From Bacteroidales bacterium (lineage in GTDB: Bacteria > Bacteroidota > Bacteroidia > Bacteroidales > WCHB1-69): a DNA stretch of 40,332 nt. Position 1 is the first letter of the stretch, and each line of letters opens with the position of its first letter. The stretch spans positions 1 through 40,332 of the forward strand of contig JAFPVR010000096.1 in NCBI GenBank assembly GCA_017395245.1, given 5' to 3'. The position numbers and the translations under genes are program-made. Under the pieces are notes generated by a model. That model did no database searches. It worked only from the letters and a program-made list of their open reading frames with translations, and was not told the DNA's origin. This document shows, one piece after another, positions 7,660 through 15,711 of the stretch.

Positions 7660-8266
7660 GCAGTTAGAAGCCCTTTGGCAGCAGCAGGACGAGCGGCTGC
7701 AACATATCGAACACGTGCAGCAGGAATCAGTGCGCCGACTTTTGAACCGAAGCATCACCTCCACTCACCGGCGCTTCCTGATCGAAAACATCTGCGCCGT
7801 GGTTTTTGGCCTCATCGTGGAAATCTTCATCCTCTCGAAGGCGGAAATGTGCTTCGCCAGCTGGAGTTTAGCCATACCCTTCCTGATTTTCAACGTTCTG
7901 TATTTTGCCTGTATCATCTGGTATGCGGTTTGGGTGGTCCGCTTCTGGAAACACGACCCGCTGAACAGCCCCACTGTTGAGGCTATGCGGTTCGCCGACC
8001 ACTGGCAGTTGGCTTTCAAACGTTCGGTAATATGGGGCTTCGGCGTTCTCTTGCCTCTGTGCCTCGCCGCCGGTTTCCCAGTTTTCACCTACATCTTTAC
8101 CCGAAGACCTTTCCACTACGCCGACTTGCAATATATGACCCCGTTGCAGATCCTTTTTGCTGCACTGATTTATGCCGCCTGCATTGCCTACGCCATTTAC
8201 GAAATAAGGCTGACCCGCGAACTGAAGGAAAATCTGAAAACCTATGACGAACTTCTGGAAAACTAA
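7643..8266 (+). CDS. Four-TM membrane protein paired with ECF sigma factor
   Basis: 207 residues. Residues 1-45 are a Gln/Glu-rich helical region. TMs follow near residues 47-67, 74-100, 123-147 and 167-187, then a helical tail ending 'KTYDELLEN'. It starts inside the last codons of the sigma gene. Its plan matches the 1439-2017 protein, although direct sequence similarity is low. It is a candidate membrane-bound regulator of the sigma factor, by position. No enzymatic motif or known anti-sigma domain is visible. Confidence 0.75.
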   Translation: MEKTFEQLEALWQQQDERLQHIEHVQQESVRRLLNRSITSTHRRFLIENICAVVFGLIVEIFILSKAEMCFASWSLAIPFLIFNVLYFACIIWYAVWVVRFWKHDPLNSPTVEAMRFADHWQLAFKRSVIWGFGVLLPLCLAAGFPVFTYIFTRRPFHYADLQYMTPLQILFAALIYAACIAYAIYEIRLTRELKENLKTYDELLEN

Positions 8267-8295
8267 CCACTACTACCTAACTTTGAACTTTGAAC
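8261..8295 (+). repeat. Short 7-bp periodic array (weak)
   Basis: Five heptamers in register: AACTAAC, CACTACT, ACCTAAC, then TTTGAAC twice. The first unit contains the TAA stop (8264-8266) of the membrane protein. It is too short to be certain alone; the other arrays in the window support it. Confidence 0.4.
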
Positions 8296-8327
8296 TAAAA
8301 AAGTACAAACACCAATATCAAACCATT

Positions 8328-9014
8328 ATGAAAAAAGTTATCGTTTTCGCCATCATCGGAGTCATACTCCTTACGGGCTGCCATCAAACCAAGGCCGTCC
8401 AATACAATGTTGATCCCGACCAAGTTTTCGGTCAACATTACACCGCGAAAGATTTCGGGATCTGGTATCTGCTGGACTATGATAACCTATTCCTTTCGTT
8501 AGTCAATGCGGTCATGGAACGCTTACCCGAGGAAAAACAAGTTGCTTGGGATACCCAAAATGGACTCCAATTCCCTGCTTCTGATACCGCTGCTTTTATG
8601 AACGCCTTGCGGGAATGCAAGTTGCCGCTACTTTCTCCAAATGGCAGCAAACTCATCCCCTGTTGGCTTCCGGTGTCGGCATCACAAGAGGGACTATACC
8701 AGTTCAACGTGTGTTACGGCGATGCCTCGGGCAACCCGATCTTTGACGGAACGCAAGTCAAAAAATGCACCGTCGAGAAAAGCGATTATACGGGTGGTTA
8801 CGAGGTGCTGATGCAATTCGACATGAAAACGGCGGACCAGTGGCAGAAGTTCACAGCGGCGAATGTCCACAAGCGGGTCGGAATGATGCTCGGTACCGAC
8901 CGGCTGCTGAGTGCACCGCAAATCATGTGCGAAATTGCCGGCGGCGCCTGCTGTATCTCTGGAACGACAGAGGAAGAGTGCTACGCCCTCGCCAACATAC
9001 TGAACAAGAAATAG
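8328..9014 (+). CDS. Lipoprotein with SecD P1-head-like domain
   Basis: 228 residues from the ATG at 8328, chosen because it gives the lipoprotein signal 'MKKVIVFAIIGVILLTGC'; an in-frame ATG at 8244 would lie inside the previous gene. The C-terminal 70 residues resemble the head of the periplasmic P1 domain of SecD: 'FDMKTADQWQKFTAANVHKR', then 'VGMMLGTDRLLSAPQ', then 'GGACCISG..TEEECYALANIL'. In SecD the same order is a KRxAIVLDGxxxSAP block followed by GGxAxISGxxTxEEAxxLAxLL. The transmembrane part of SecD is absent, so this is a stand-alone lipid-anchored version. It follows the sigma/TM pair and may be an envelope sensor or export-related factor; that role is inference. Confidence 0.65.
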   Translation: MKKVIVFAIIGVILLTGCHQTKAVQYNVDPDQVFGQHYTAKDFGIWYLLDYDNLFLSLVNAVMERLPEEKQVAWDTQNGLQFPASDTAAFMNALRECKLPLLSPNGSKLIPCWLPVSASQEGLYQFNVCYGDASGNPIFDGTQVKKCTVEKSDYTGGYEVLMQFDMKTADQWQKFTAANVHKRVGMMLGTDRLLSAPQIMCEIAGGACCISGTTEEECYALANILNKK

Positions 9015-9027
9015 TCAGTCTGCCAAC

Positions 9028-9090
9028 AACCATAAACTATAAACCACAAACGGTAAACAATAAACCAGCTTCAATAACCAATAACCCATA
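9028..9090 (+). repeat. 7-bp periodic array
   Basis: Nine heptamers in register, mostly of the form AACnATA or AACCAnA (AACCATA, AACTATA, AACAATA, ACCAATA). The array begins 13 bp after the lipoprotein stop and ends 30 bp before the FISUMP start. Confidence 0.75.
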
Positions 9091-9120
9091 GATAATATTG
9101 GCAATCGAAAATCTTCCAAA

Positions 9121-10938
9121 ATGAACCCCACCGCAAAACTTTTCGCCCTATTCTGCGCACTGGCGCTCCTGTTCCCCGCATGCGTCACCGTACGTGACTA
9201 CGACGGAAACCGATACCGCACGCTGAAAATCAACGGGATGCGGTGGATGGCGGAGAACCTGCGGACGACCCATTACGCTGACGGGAGTCCGATTGTGATT
9301 GGCGAGGTGGCCGACAAGGAAGCAACGGGAGCATGCTATTTCGACGACTGGAACAGCCAGGATTCCGTGCGGAAGTACGGACTGCTCTACACCTGGGCGG
9401 CAGCGGTGCGCGATACGGGGATGACCACAGCAAGTGTGCAGGGGGTCTGTCCCGACGGGTGGCACCTGCCGGACGATGCGGAGTGGACCGCGATGACACA
9501 AGGCTGCGTCGCTGAAGGCTACCAGTACCGTATTCCCTTCTCAGCCAAAAACATGCGGATTATCAAACGGTTTGTGCGTCCGCCCCGAAGCGGCTACCGC
9601 TACCCCGGCAACTATACGAAAGTGGGCGAAGAGTCCTTCTGGTGGAGCTCCACGCCCTCAAGCGACGGCACCGCCACAGGCCGCTATTTGGAAAACTTCA
9701 ACTACCCCTGCCCGTACGTCTGCTTCGGGAAGGTGTACAACGGCTACAGCGTGCGCTGCGTGCAAGACGGGGCAAAAGTCACCACCCCGAAGCTCAAGGT
9801 CAAGAAACGGAAAAAGGGGAACGTGCGGGGTGTGTCGCAGTTGGACACGTTCACCATCCCGCACAAAACGGTCATGCATCGTTCTTTCTACTCCTTTGCT
9901 GAAAAAACGCAGGTGAACACCTGGTTCCATACGGAAGATAAACAGTTTGTCCTGAACTACTGCATAAACGGGCTGAAACCGATCTCCACATTCCAGAACC
10001 CCGGCTACCTCACCTACTATTTTTCACTCGACCGGAACAATCTGATTTACAACTGTGTCTTCGATTCTCTCACGTATCTTGTTGACAATCATTCTGATGT
10101 GAAAGGAACCGTCAAAATGAATCTGTGGACAGAGGACGGGGACAGTGTTGTCTTCACAAATTTCAGCTGTCACTACTACGTGCCGATCACTCCGGATTCG
10201 GGCTTACTATATTGCAGTACATTTCTGAAAAACGTCTTCGACTATCGGCTTGACACGCGAATCAGGATGTTTTCACGTCCGATGTTCCACGTTTTTTCGT
10301 ATAAAGATGGCCAGCTCAATCCGATTCGGGGCTTTGGCACTTATCCGGCCATCCACCGCAGCAAGGCCAACACACGCTACTACTACCACTTCACCTCCAC
10401 CATGAACAAAGACACGGATTTGGTAGCGATATACACCTTCCTCGATTCGCTGTATGTTATCCACCGCGACGGCACTCAAGAGCAGCACTATATCCACAGT
10501 AAACACCAACGGCATGTCCAGGAAGAATTTGACACGGCCAACACGTACAACTACACGGAATTAGCCCGCACGGAGAGTGCCAAAACCTCGTACCTTGACG
10601 TGGTCTATGATTCTTACCGGAACCTGTACTACATTACCGTCTCCAGACCGATGCCTTACGAGAACAAAGACGGCACCCGCAACAACGTCTCCGACAAACC
10701 TTGGTCGCTTATCGTGTTGGACTCCGCTTTCCGGCAGATTGCGGAGATGGACATACCCGACTGTTTGAGCAAGCATGAGCTCATGGTAGTGCCGAAGGGC
10801 ATTGCCTTAGCCAACAAACGGCTATCCGACGATGAGAAAACCTGTTTTGTGATATTGAGATACAATGAAAAAGACCTGTATAATACTGACATTGCTGCTG
10901 TTCGCCGGAACACTCGCGGCGCAAACAAACGGAAATGA
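9121..10938 (+). CDS. FISUMP lipoprotein with long C-terminal domain
   Basis: 605 residues: a lipoprotein signal (lipobox 'LFPAC'), a FISUMP domain (about 26-220) and a linker rich in Lys. Then a region of about 340 residues (262-600) follows, made of repeated strands with Asp/Tyr/Trp (for example 'YLTYYFSLDRNN', 'RYYYHFTSTMNKDTDLVAIY'). It resembles the propeller-like secreted lipoproteins of the DUF4221 kind, with low certainty. The first 257 residues and the last 30 are near-identical to the shorter copy at 4210. The final 25 codons overlap the start of the CxxC gene at 10865 in another frame. Copies of this kind with a downstream exported partner suggest a surface-exposed unit. The function of neither domain is established. 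Confidence 0.8.
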   Translation: MNPTAKLFALFCALALLFPACVTVRDYDGNRYRTLKINGMRWMAENLRTTHYADGSPIVIGEVADKEATGACYFDDWNSQDSVRKYGLLYTWAAAVRDTGMTTASVQGVCPDGWHLPDDAEWTAMTQGCVAEGYQYRIPFSAKNMRIIKRFVRPPRSGYRYPGNYTKVGEESFWWSSTPSSDGTATGRYLENFNYPCPYVCFGKVYNGYSVRCVQDGAKVTTPKLKVKKRKKGNVRGVSQLDTFTIPHKTVMHRSFYSFAEKTQVNTWFHTEDKQFVLNYCINGLKPISTFQNPGYLTYYFSLDRNNLIYNCVFDSLTYLVDNHSDVKGTVKMNLWTEDGDSVVFTNFSCHYYVPITPDSGLLYCSTFLKNVFDYRLDTRIRMFSRPMFHVFSYKDGQLNPIRGFGTYPAIHRSKANTRYYYHFTSTMNKDTDLVAIYTFLDSLYVIHRDGTQEQHYIHSKHQRHVQEEFDTANTYNYTELARTESAKTSYLDVVYDSYRNLYYITVSRPMPYENKDGTRNNVSDKPWSLIVLDSAFRQIAEMDIPDCLSKHELMVVPKGIALANKRLSDDEKTCFVILRYNEKDLYNTDIAAVRRNTRGANKRK

Positions 10939-11338
10939 GCTGAAACGGCACACCCGTTTCTTCAAGTCCTACATGCACGAGACGTTCCCGGATTTCAAGA
11001 TCCGCGATGGGGAGTACCTGTTCATCCTGCCGACAGGCTGCCGAAACTGTGTCGAGCAGGCAACTGACTATCTGAGTGCGCATTTGGACCTGATAGAGGG
11101 AAAGTACCAAGCGATGCTCGTTTCAGCCGCAACCTTGAAAAAGCTGCCCTCCAACATCCGCGAGAAGGTGCCGAACCTGCTGTGCGACCCCACCAACAAG
11201 CTCGACCGCATGTCGTTCGGCATTGACGGGGTTTCAGTGCTGAAAATCAAGAACGGGAAGATTGTAGCCTGCAAGAGTATGACTCCGGAAGACCTGAAAA
11301 AGGATCCGGCAGCGTTCTTTGTACCGATAGGAAAGTGA
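10865..11338 (+). CDS. Exported thioredoxin-like protein with CRNC motif
   Basis: 157 residues. Signal peptide 'MKKTCIILTLLLFAGTLAAQ', cleaved near residue 19/20. The mature part begins with a helix and then the strand-turn 'EYLFILPTGCRNCVEQATDYL', with Cys59 and Cys62 in a CxxC at the start of a helix, as in thioredoxin folds. Later segments alternate strand and helix ('KYQAMLVSA', 'GVSVLKIKNGKIVA'). It is small and periplasmic, and could be a redox partner or merely structurally thioredoxin-like. The start lies 74 bp inside the FISUMP gene. The signal peptide is shared almost identically with the barrel protein at 5036, while the mature parts are unrelated. Confidence 0.7.
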   Translation: MKKTCIILTLLLFAGTLAAQTNGNELKRHTRFFKSYMHETFPDFKIRDGEYLFILPTGCRNCVEQATDYLSAHLDLIEGKYQAMLVSAATLKKLPSNIREKVPNLLCDPTNKLDRMSFGIDGVSVLKIKNGKIVACKSMTPEDLKKDPAAFFVPIGK

Positions 11339-11517
11339 CAACCTAAATTAGCGAATCAAACTTTTGACTCACAGCAAATTCCTGCGAAAATAAAAAAAAT
11401 CTCACTTCCCCTGTAACGAAATCCCCACTTCGTGCGACAAACTCAATGTGAAGGAAATATATCCAGATACAATGTACCGAACTCTTGCCCCTGCCGGCCA
11501 ACTACTAATGTCAATGC

Positions 11518-11587
11518 CTACTCCCTATTCCCTACTCCCTATTCCCTACTCCCTTAAAACTTAAACCCTAAACCTTAAACCCTATGA
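11518..11587 (+). repeat. 7-bp periodic array running into a start codon
   Basis: Ten heptamers in register. CTACTCC alternates with CTATTCC five times, then CTTAAAC/CCTAAAC units follow, the last being CCTATGA, which contains the ATG at 11584. The remaining 180 bp of this gap (11339-11517) holds no gene or promoter box that I can see. Confidence 0.8.
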
Positions 11588-13581
11588 AAAACCAACTATC
11601 CCTTTTCGTGGCCACCCTCGCCACCCTTTTCATCACCCTCACCGCCTCCGCCCAGGGCGAGTGGAAATGGGCGAACTACTGGACGGGAAACGAGGAACTT
11701 GGCAGCCACGAAACGAATCGTGTTGTGCGGACTGCATTTGATGATGATGGGAACATATACGTTTTCGGTAGTTTCGGCGGAAGTGCGACTCTTTATGCCC
11801 AAAATGGCACCTCATATTTTTCAGATAATGCGATGATTGTGGCAAACAATAGTTCGGGAAATGTTTTGGCGAAGTTTGACTCCCTCGGGAATCTGCTTTG
11901 GCACAGAAGCATCAAAAGTTTGTCTGATGACGGGTTCCCTTACGACATGTTTTTGCGAGATAACAAAATCACGATAGCAGGAGAATACAGTCTTCATCTA
12001 AGCAACATGACCTATTTGTGGTTTGTTGACACCTTGATAGACCAACAGTGCATACTCTCCTATCCCTCTGGAACTGATCATCCACCTTATACATCTGGCA
12101 ACTACAGCTATTTTGTCACCTTTGACTTGGATGGGAACAAACTGGAAAATCATTTTGTACATACCATTGCTCGTGAACGTTTAGGCGGCTTTTTGCTTAA
12201 TTTGCCACTTAGCAGACGAATAACTGGAGCAAATCCTGTATGTGTTGACAGTCACGGCAATACCTTTATTGCAATGAGCACCTTTTATGGTGGTTCTGAC
12301 ACCCTGCCCTTTACCATTATCGTTGACGGTGATCCTGCAAAGACTTATCAAATCTATTTACCGGGGAGCTACCCCGATGACAAGATGATTAACAATATGA
12401 TGATTTGTAAGTTCACACCTAACTGGGAACTGGCTTGGATGAAGTTGATGATCGATCATACAGAAGGTCTTGCACCTTTTATGCTATATGATTCATTGAT
12501 TCCATATTATCGACCTTTTTTGTGTGGTATGAGCATAGACGAACAGGACAACTTATATGTTTCTGGGGTTATCATGGACATGCACTTAGCGGATGAAAAC
12601 AATCAGTATCCGATGCGGGTTTTTTGGGACAATACACATTTTGCAGAAATAGCAGATCAAAGTTTGGCAAGAAAACTGCCGTTTATTCTAAAGTATTCTT
12701 CAGATGGAAACATTATTTGGGCAAACCAGGCATACGTAAAGAATGACCCCAACATAAATTTTTATCACACACCAGAATGGTCTGATAATTTTGTTGACAA
12801 CGTAGGTGTTTATATGTTGGGACGTGCTGATGACGCTGGAGGAGACCACCCTTTATTCTATTTCGATAACGAAAATAATTCTCTTCAGATACCCACTAAT
12901 GCCCATACTGGTTTTTATGTTAAGTTTGACAAAGAGAATGGTTCATTCATGAAGCTTGGACAACCGACAGGTTTACACACGTCGGCTTTCCCCCAGGCGA
13001 AGCCTGCTGTCATCAACAACCATTTAATTGGTCAGTTTACGTATGATTTTAGCCAAGGTTGTATGCTTGCTTATTTCAACACCGACGGACAGTTTATCTC
13101 TGCGGATACAATATATCATGCGGCCGATCCGAGTGTAAGACCATTAAAAACTATTGTGAATAACAATGGTGGTATTTTATGTGATAGAATTGCCACCCAA
13201 GATTTGTCTTTCGGGCATGACCTCACCCTTAATTTCACTGAACATGGTAACAGCCATGCTGTGTTCGCGTACAAGTACGACCCGTCCATCTTGGAGCCGT
13301 ATCCGGTGGATTCCACGGCGGTTCCGCAGTATGACGAGCGGCTTTCGGAAATCCGGCTCTACCCCAACCCCGCCACCGACCGCGTGGTCATCGAGAGTCC
13401 CGAGGGGCTGCCCGTCGGCATGGTGGCCGTCACCAACGAGTCCGGCCAGCTGCTCTTCCTGCAGCCCGCCGCCTCCTGCCGCACCGAGCTCTCCGTCCGC
13501 AACCTCCCCGCAGGGCTGTACGTCGCACACGTAAGTACGTCTGTTGGGAGTACGGCGATAAAGTTTGTGGTGAAACGTTGA
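11584..13581 (+). CDS. T9SS cargo protein (type A sorting domain)
   Basis: 665 residues. An N-terminal Sec signal peptide ends near 'LTASAQ'. The body has propeller-like strands of the SBBP kind ('GNIYVFGSFGGSATLY', 'GNLLWHRSI', 'DGNIIWANQAYVK'). The last 80 residues are a T9SS type A C-terminal sorting domain: 'LSEIRLYPNPATDRVVIES', then 'GLYVAHVSTSVGSTAIKFVVKR'. The protein is therefore expected to be carried to the surface or released, with the sorting domain removed. The central part (about 12.0-13.2 kb) is clearly AT-richer than the signal-peptide and sorting-domain codons, suggesting the cargo was exchanged between conserved ends. A second, broken sorting domain follows the stop in the same frame. 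Confidence 0.85.
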   Translation: MKNQLSLFVATLATLFITLTASAQGEWKWANYWTGNEELGSHETNRVVRTAFDDDGNIYVFGSFGGSATLYAQNGTSYFSDNAMIVANNSSGNVLAKFDSLGNLLWHRSIKSLSDDGFPYDMFLRDNKITIAGEYSLHLSNMTYLWFVDTLIDQQCILSYPSGTDHPPYTSGNYSYFVTFDLDGNKLENHFVHTIARERLGGFLLNLPLSRRITGANPVCVDSHGNTFIAMSTFYGGSDTLPFTIIVDGDPAKTYQIYLPGSYPDDKMINNMMICKFTPNWELAWMKLMIDHTEGLAPFMLYDSLIPYYRPFLCGMSIDEQDNLYVSGVIMDMHLADENNQYPMRVFWDNTHFAEIADQSLARKLPFILKYSSDGNIIWANQAYVKNDPNINFYHTPEWSDNFVDNVGVYMLGRADDAGGDHPLFYFDNENNSLQIPTNAHTGFYVKFDKENGSFMKLGQPTGLHTSAFPQAKPAVINNHLIGQFTYDFSQGCMLAYFNTDGQFISADTIYHAADPSVRPLKTIVNNNGGILCDRIATQDLSFGHDLTLNFTEHGNSHAVFAYKYDPSILEPYPVDSTAVPQYDERLSEIRLYPNPATDRVVIESPEGLPVGMVAVTNESGQLLFLQPAASCRTELSVRNLPAGLYVAHVSTSVGSTAIKFVVKR

Positions 13582-13716
13582 CGGGACGCTGTAGATTCGC
13601 CCCACGGCACGTCCCTGCCCGTAATCGACCTCTCGCCCTATCCCTCCGGCACGTACCTCGTAATAATCAACTTCGAGCGAGGGGTGAGCGTGGTGAGGAA
13701 GGCGGTGAGACGATGA
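13582..13716 (+). pseudogene. Relic of a second T9SS sorting domain
   Basis: Directly after the TGA at 13579-13581, and in the same frame, 44 codons remain open before TGA at 13714-13716. They read like the end of a type A sorting domain: 'LPVIDLSPYPSGTYLVII', then 'GVSVVRKAVRR'. No start codon or signal is present. It is best explained as the tail of an older cargo gene left behind after replacement or duplication. Read-through of the stop would add it as a second tail. Confidence 0.6.
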
Positions 13717-13786
13717 AGAACGATGAATGGCGATGAAAATACGTGAAGATACGAGCGATACGCGGAGATAAACTTCTCGGAGATCA

Positions 13787-15493
13787 TCAGAACTCGTACC
13801 CCACACCCAAATTGACGAACCCTTTGATTCCGACACCCAACTCGAAACTGCCGAACCAGTGTTTCGCGCCGGCCTTCACCCCGAAGGCGGTCAGCTGGAA
13901 TGCGGAGAATACGTCTGTGCGATTGTGCAGCAAACATGTCGGATCAAGCAAAACACCAATGTCAGAATTCATGATGCGCTCTGGAGTACGCCTGACTATC
14001 AATAATCCAATATCCAGGCCGGAATAAAGGGTAATATGCGGACGGTTCAGGTAAGAGAATCGCAGAGAGGGCATTATCAGGATATTGTGTTGCTTACACA
14101 ACCAATATGGAAGATCTTGAGAAACGATGCCGTAGGGATAGTGACTCTCTTTATAAAAGCCATATCCTGTAGAGAGACCCAACCAGAACCATTTGGCCGC
14201 ACGATAATGATAGTCAAAAGAGAATACGGGTGTGTATAATAAATCCGTGCATACCGTATTGGGTAGATTTTCTCCAACTGCGTTTCCTCCTAATTCTCTA
14301 TGAAACACAAAGCCGAAATGGTCACTCACACCCAACCGGAACTCGTGGCGGAACAATGATTTGTCATCGTTCCAGTGCGGCTGCGCTTGCTTGATGGCCC
14401 GCATCTTGCTGAAACTATGCAGGTAGGCGATTTGGAAGTAAAGATAGTGGTTGCGCTGAAACAGATACTGTTCGCCGTTCAGTTGGGGAGACTCAACAAA
14501 TCCTCTCGCAAAATCGGTTGTGGCAATGTCCAACCCGACCAAAAAACGCAGATAATCCTGATTGGGCAATTGGTAATACACGCCGACATCTGCCATTATA
14601 TCCGCATAGAAAACACGTCTGTTGTACGCATACTGTTTATAATGTACATTCATGAAATCATCAAGATACAGATTGAAAAGGTTCCTTCCCTTTGTTCCGT
14701 CATAACCGTGTGTGAAAGTTGCCAAAGGCATTCGCAATTGGGCACCAAGATTGCTAGTGATCCACAATTTGTCCGTAACCGGATAGTGGAATTCAAATTT
14801 AACAGGCATTGACAACCCATAATAAATAGTAGTTCCTAAATTTGCAAAAGGGGGGATATATCCCAAGTCCAAGGCGGCTGACACGCCGAGATAATCGGCA
14901 AAATGATAGGAGAATTCAAATCCCAAACGTCCGCCAAAGCGAACAGAAGAGAAAGATTTCTTCGCGGTGGCGCATGAAATCATCTCCACTGGATGCACGA
15001 TGTCCGCTTCCAACGTATAGCCGAAGTGGAACCCGTTGAAAGGGCTATCGTGAAGAACCGATTTGGTCTCAATACGATGAGGTTCGCCCACGGGCTTCGT
15101 TGTCTCCGTCTGTGCGGGTGCGAGGGAGTTCAAGCCCAAAAGCATGAGCCCCGCCAATCCGTATTTTTTGATGCTGTCCATTGTTGAAACGTTTTGCTGT
15201 TCATGATGTACGACGCGGTTTTCCAAAAAGGTAACAGTCTGGGCCCACAATTTTTCCAACGAATCGGGCGACGTCTGTGCATCAGCACCGTTCAGCTCGT
15301 AAAACAGCTGCTTGAATTCTTCGCTGTGGATGTAGTCGGCGACGATTATAGTGTCCTGCACGCGCAACGTGTCGCGCACATAGACGGTGTCGCGCACCAC
15401 GTGCCGCTTCACCACGTACATGGTATCTGTGCTCTGTGCGAGAAGGCCTCCTATCGTACTGAATGCCAGCACTAAAAATACGATGATGCGCAT
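13787..15493 (-). CDS. Outer-membrane barrel with two signal-peptide-like segments
   Basis: The leftward frame is open from about 15544; the first credible start is ATG at 15493, giving 568 residues. It begins with a signal peptide ('MRIIVFLVLAFSTIGGLLAQ') and a segment of VRDT/VQDT repeats ('VVRDTVYVRDTLRVQDT') plus a helical stretch. A second ATG at 15181 starts another signal-like segment, 'MDSIKKYGLAGLMLLGLNSL', ending in 'APAQ'. A barrel of about 440 residues follows, paralogous to that at 5036 and ending 'GVGYEF'. Either the short 464-residue form from 15181 is the real barrel and the upstream part is a separate fused gene, or both are one protein with an internal hydrophobic helix. No promoter box is obvious upstream of either start. 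Confidence 0.7.
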   Translation of the reverse strand: MRIIVFLVLAFSTIGGLLAQSTDTMYVVKRHVVRDTVYVRDTLRVQDTIIVADYIHSEEFKQLFYELNGADAQTSPDSLEKLWAQTVTFLENRVVHHEQQNVSTMDSIKKYGLAGLMLLGLNSLAPAQTETTKPVGEPHRIETKSVLHDSPFNGFHFGYTLEADIVHPVEMISCATAKKSFSSVRFGGRLGFEFSYHFADYLGVSAALDLGYIPPFANLGTTIYYGLSMPVKFEFHYPVTDKLWITSNLGAQLRMPLATFTHGYDGTKGRNLFNLYLDDFMNVHYKQYAYNRRVFYADIMADVGVYYQLPNQDYLRFLVGLDIATTDFARGFVESPQLNGEQYLFQRNHYLYFQIAYLHSFSKMRAIKQAQPHWNDDKSLFRHEFRLGVSDHFGFVFHRELGGNAVGENLPNTVCTDLLYTPVFSFDYHYRAAKWFWLGLSTGYGFYKESHYPYGIVSQDLPYWLCKQHNILIMPSLRFSYLNRPHITLYSGLDIGLLIVRRTPERIMNSDIGVLLDPTCLLHNRTDVFSAFQLTAFGVKAGAKHWFGSFELGVGIKGFVNLGVGYEF

Positions 15494-15681
15494 CAGCCAA
15501 GCCAGGAAGTTGCCGGTGGCGCGGCAGGTGTCGGCACGCTCCATCGCCTTGAGGAACGGCCTGACTGCCTTAGTATGGGGTTATTGAGGTTTCGTGCCTT
15601 TGGCACGGCGTGCAGGCGGATGCCGTCGTGAGCGTAAGTTGCTGAAAGAATAAAAACAGCGGCACCCATAATTATTTTTTG

Positions 15682-15689
15682 TACTTTTG
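15682..15689 (+). promoter_or_regulatory. TAnnTTTG promoter box
   Basis: TACTTTTG followed by CGG, 22 bp before the ATG at 15712, which it supports over the in-frame start at 15679. Confidence 0.75.
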
Positions 15690-15711
15690 CGGCCTTAAAA
15701 TTATACCCATT

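Noticed and set aside
11553-11583. Telomere-like CCTAAAC/CTTAAAC repeats
   Set aside because: They are part of the 7-bp array family and lie within a chromosome-like gene context, so a linear replicon end is not supported.
13707-13770. Apparent 10-bp period CGATGAAGAA/CGATGAATGG after the sorting-domain relic
   Set aside because: Only about three units, degrading quickly; not distinguishable from chance.
7066-15656. Shared 15-mer CTGAAAGAATAAAAA upstream of two promoters (7066 and 15642)
   Set aside because: About one such AT-rich 15-mer match is expected by chance in a 40-kb window, and its spacing to the promoter box differs (52 versus 40 bp).
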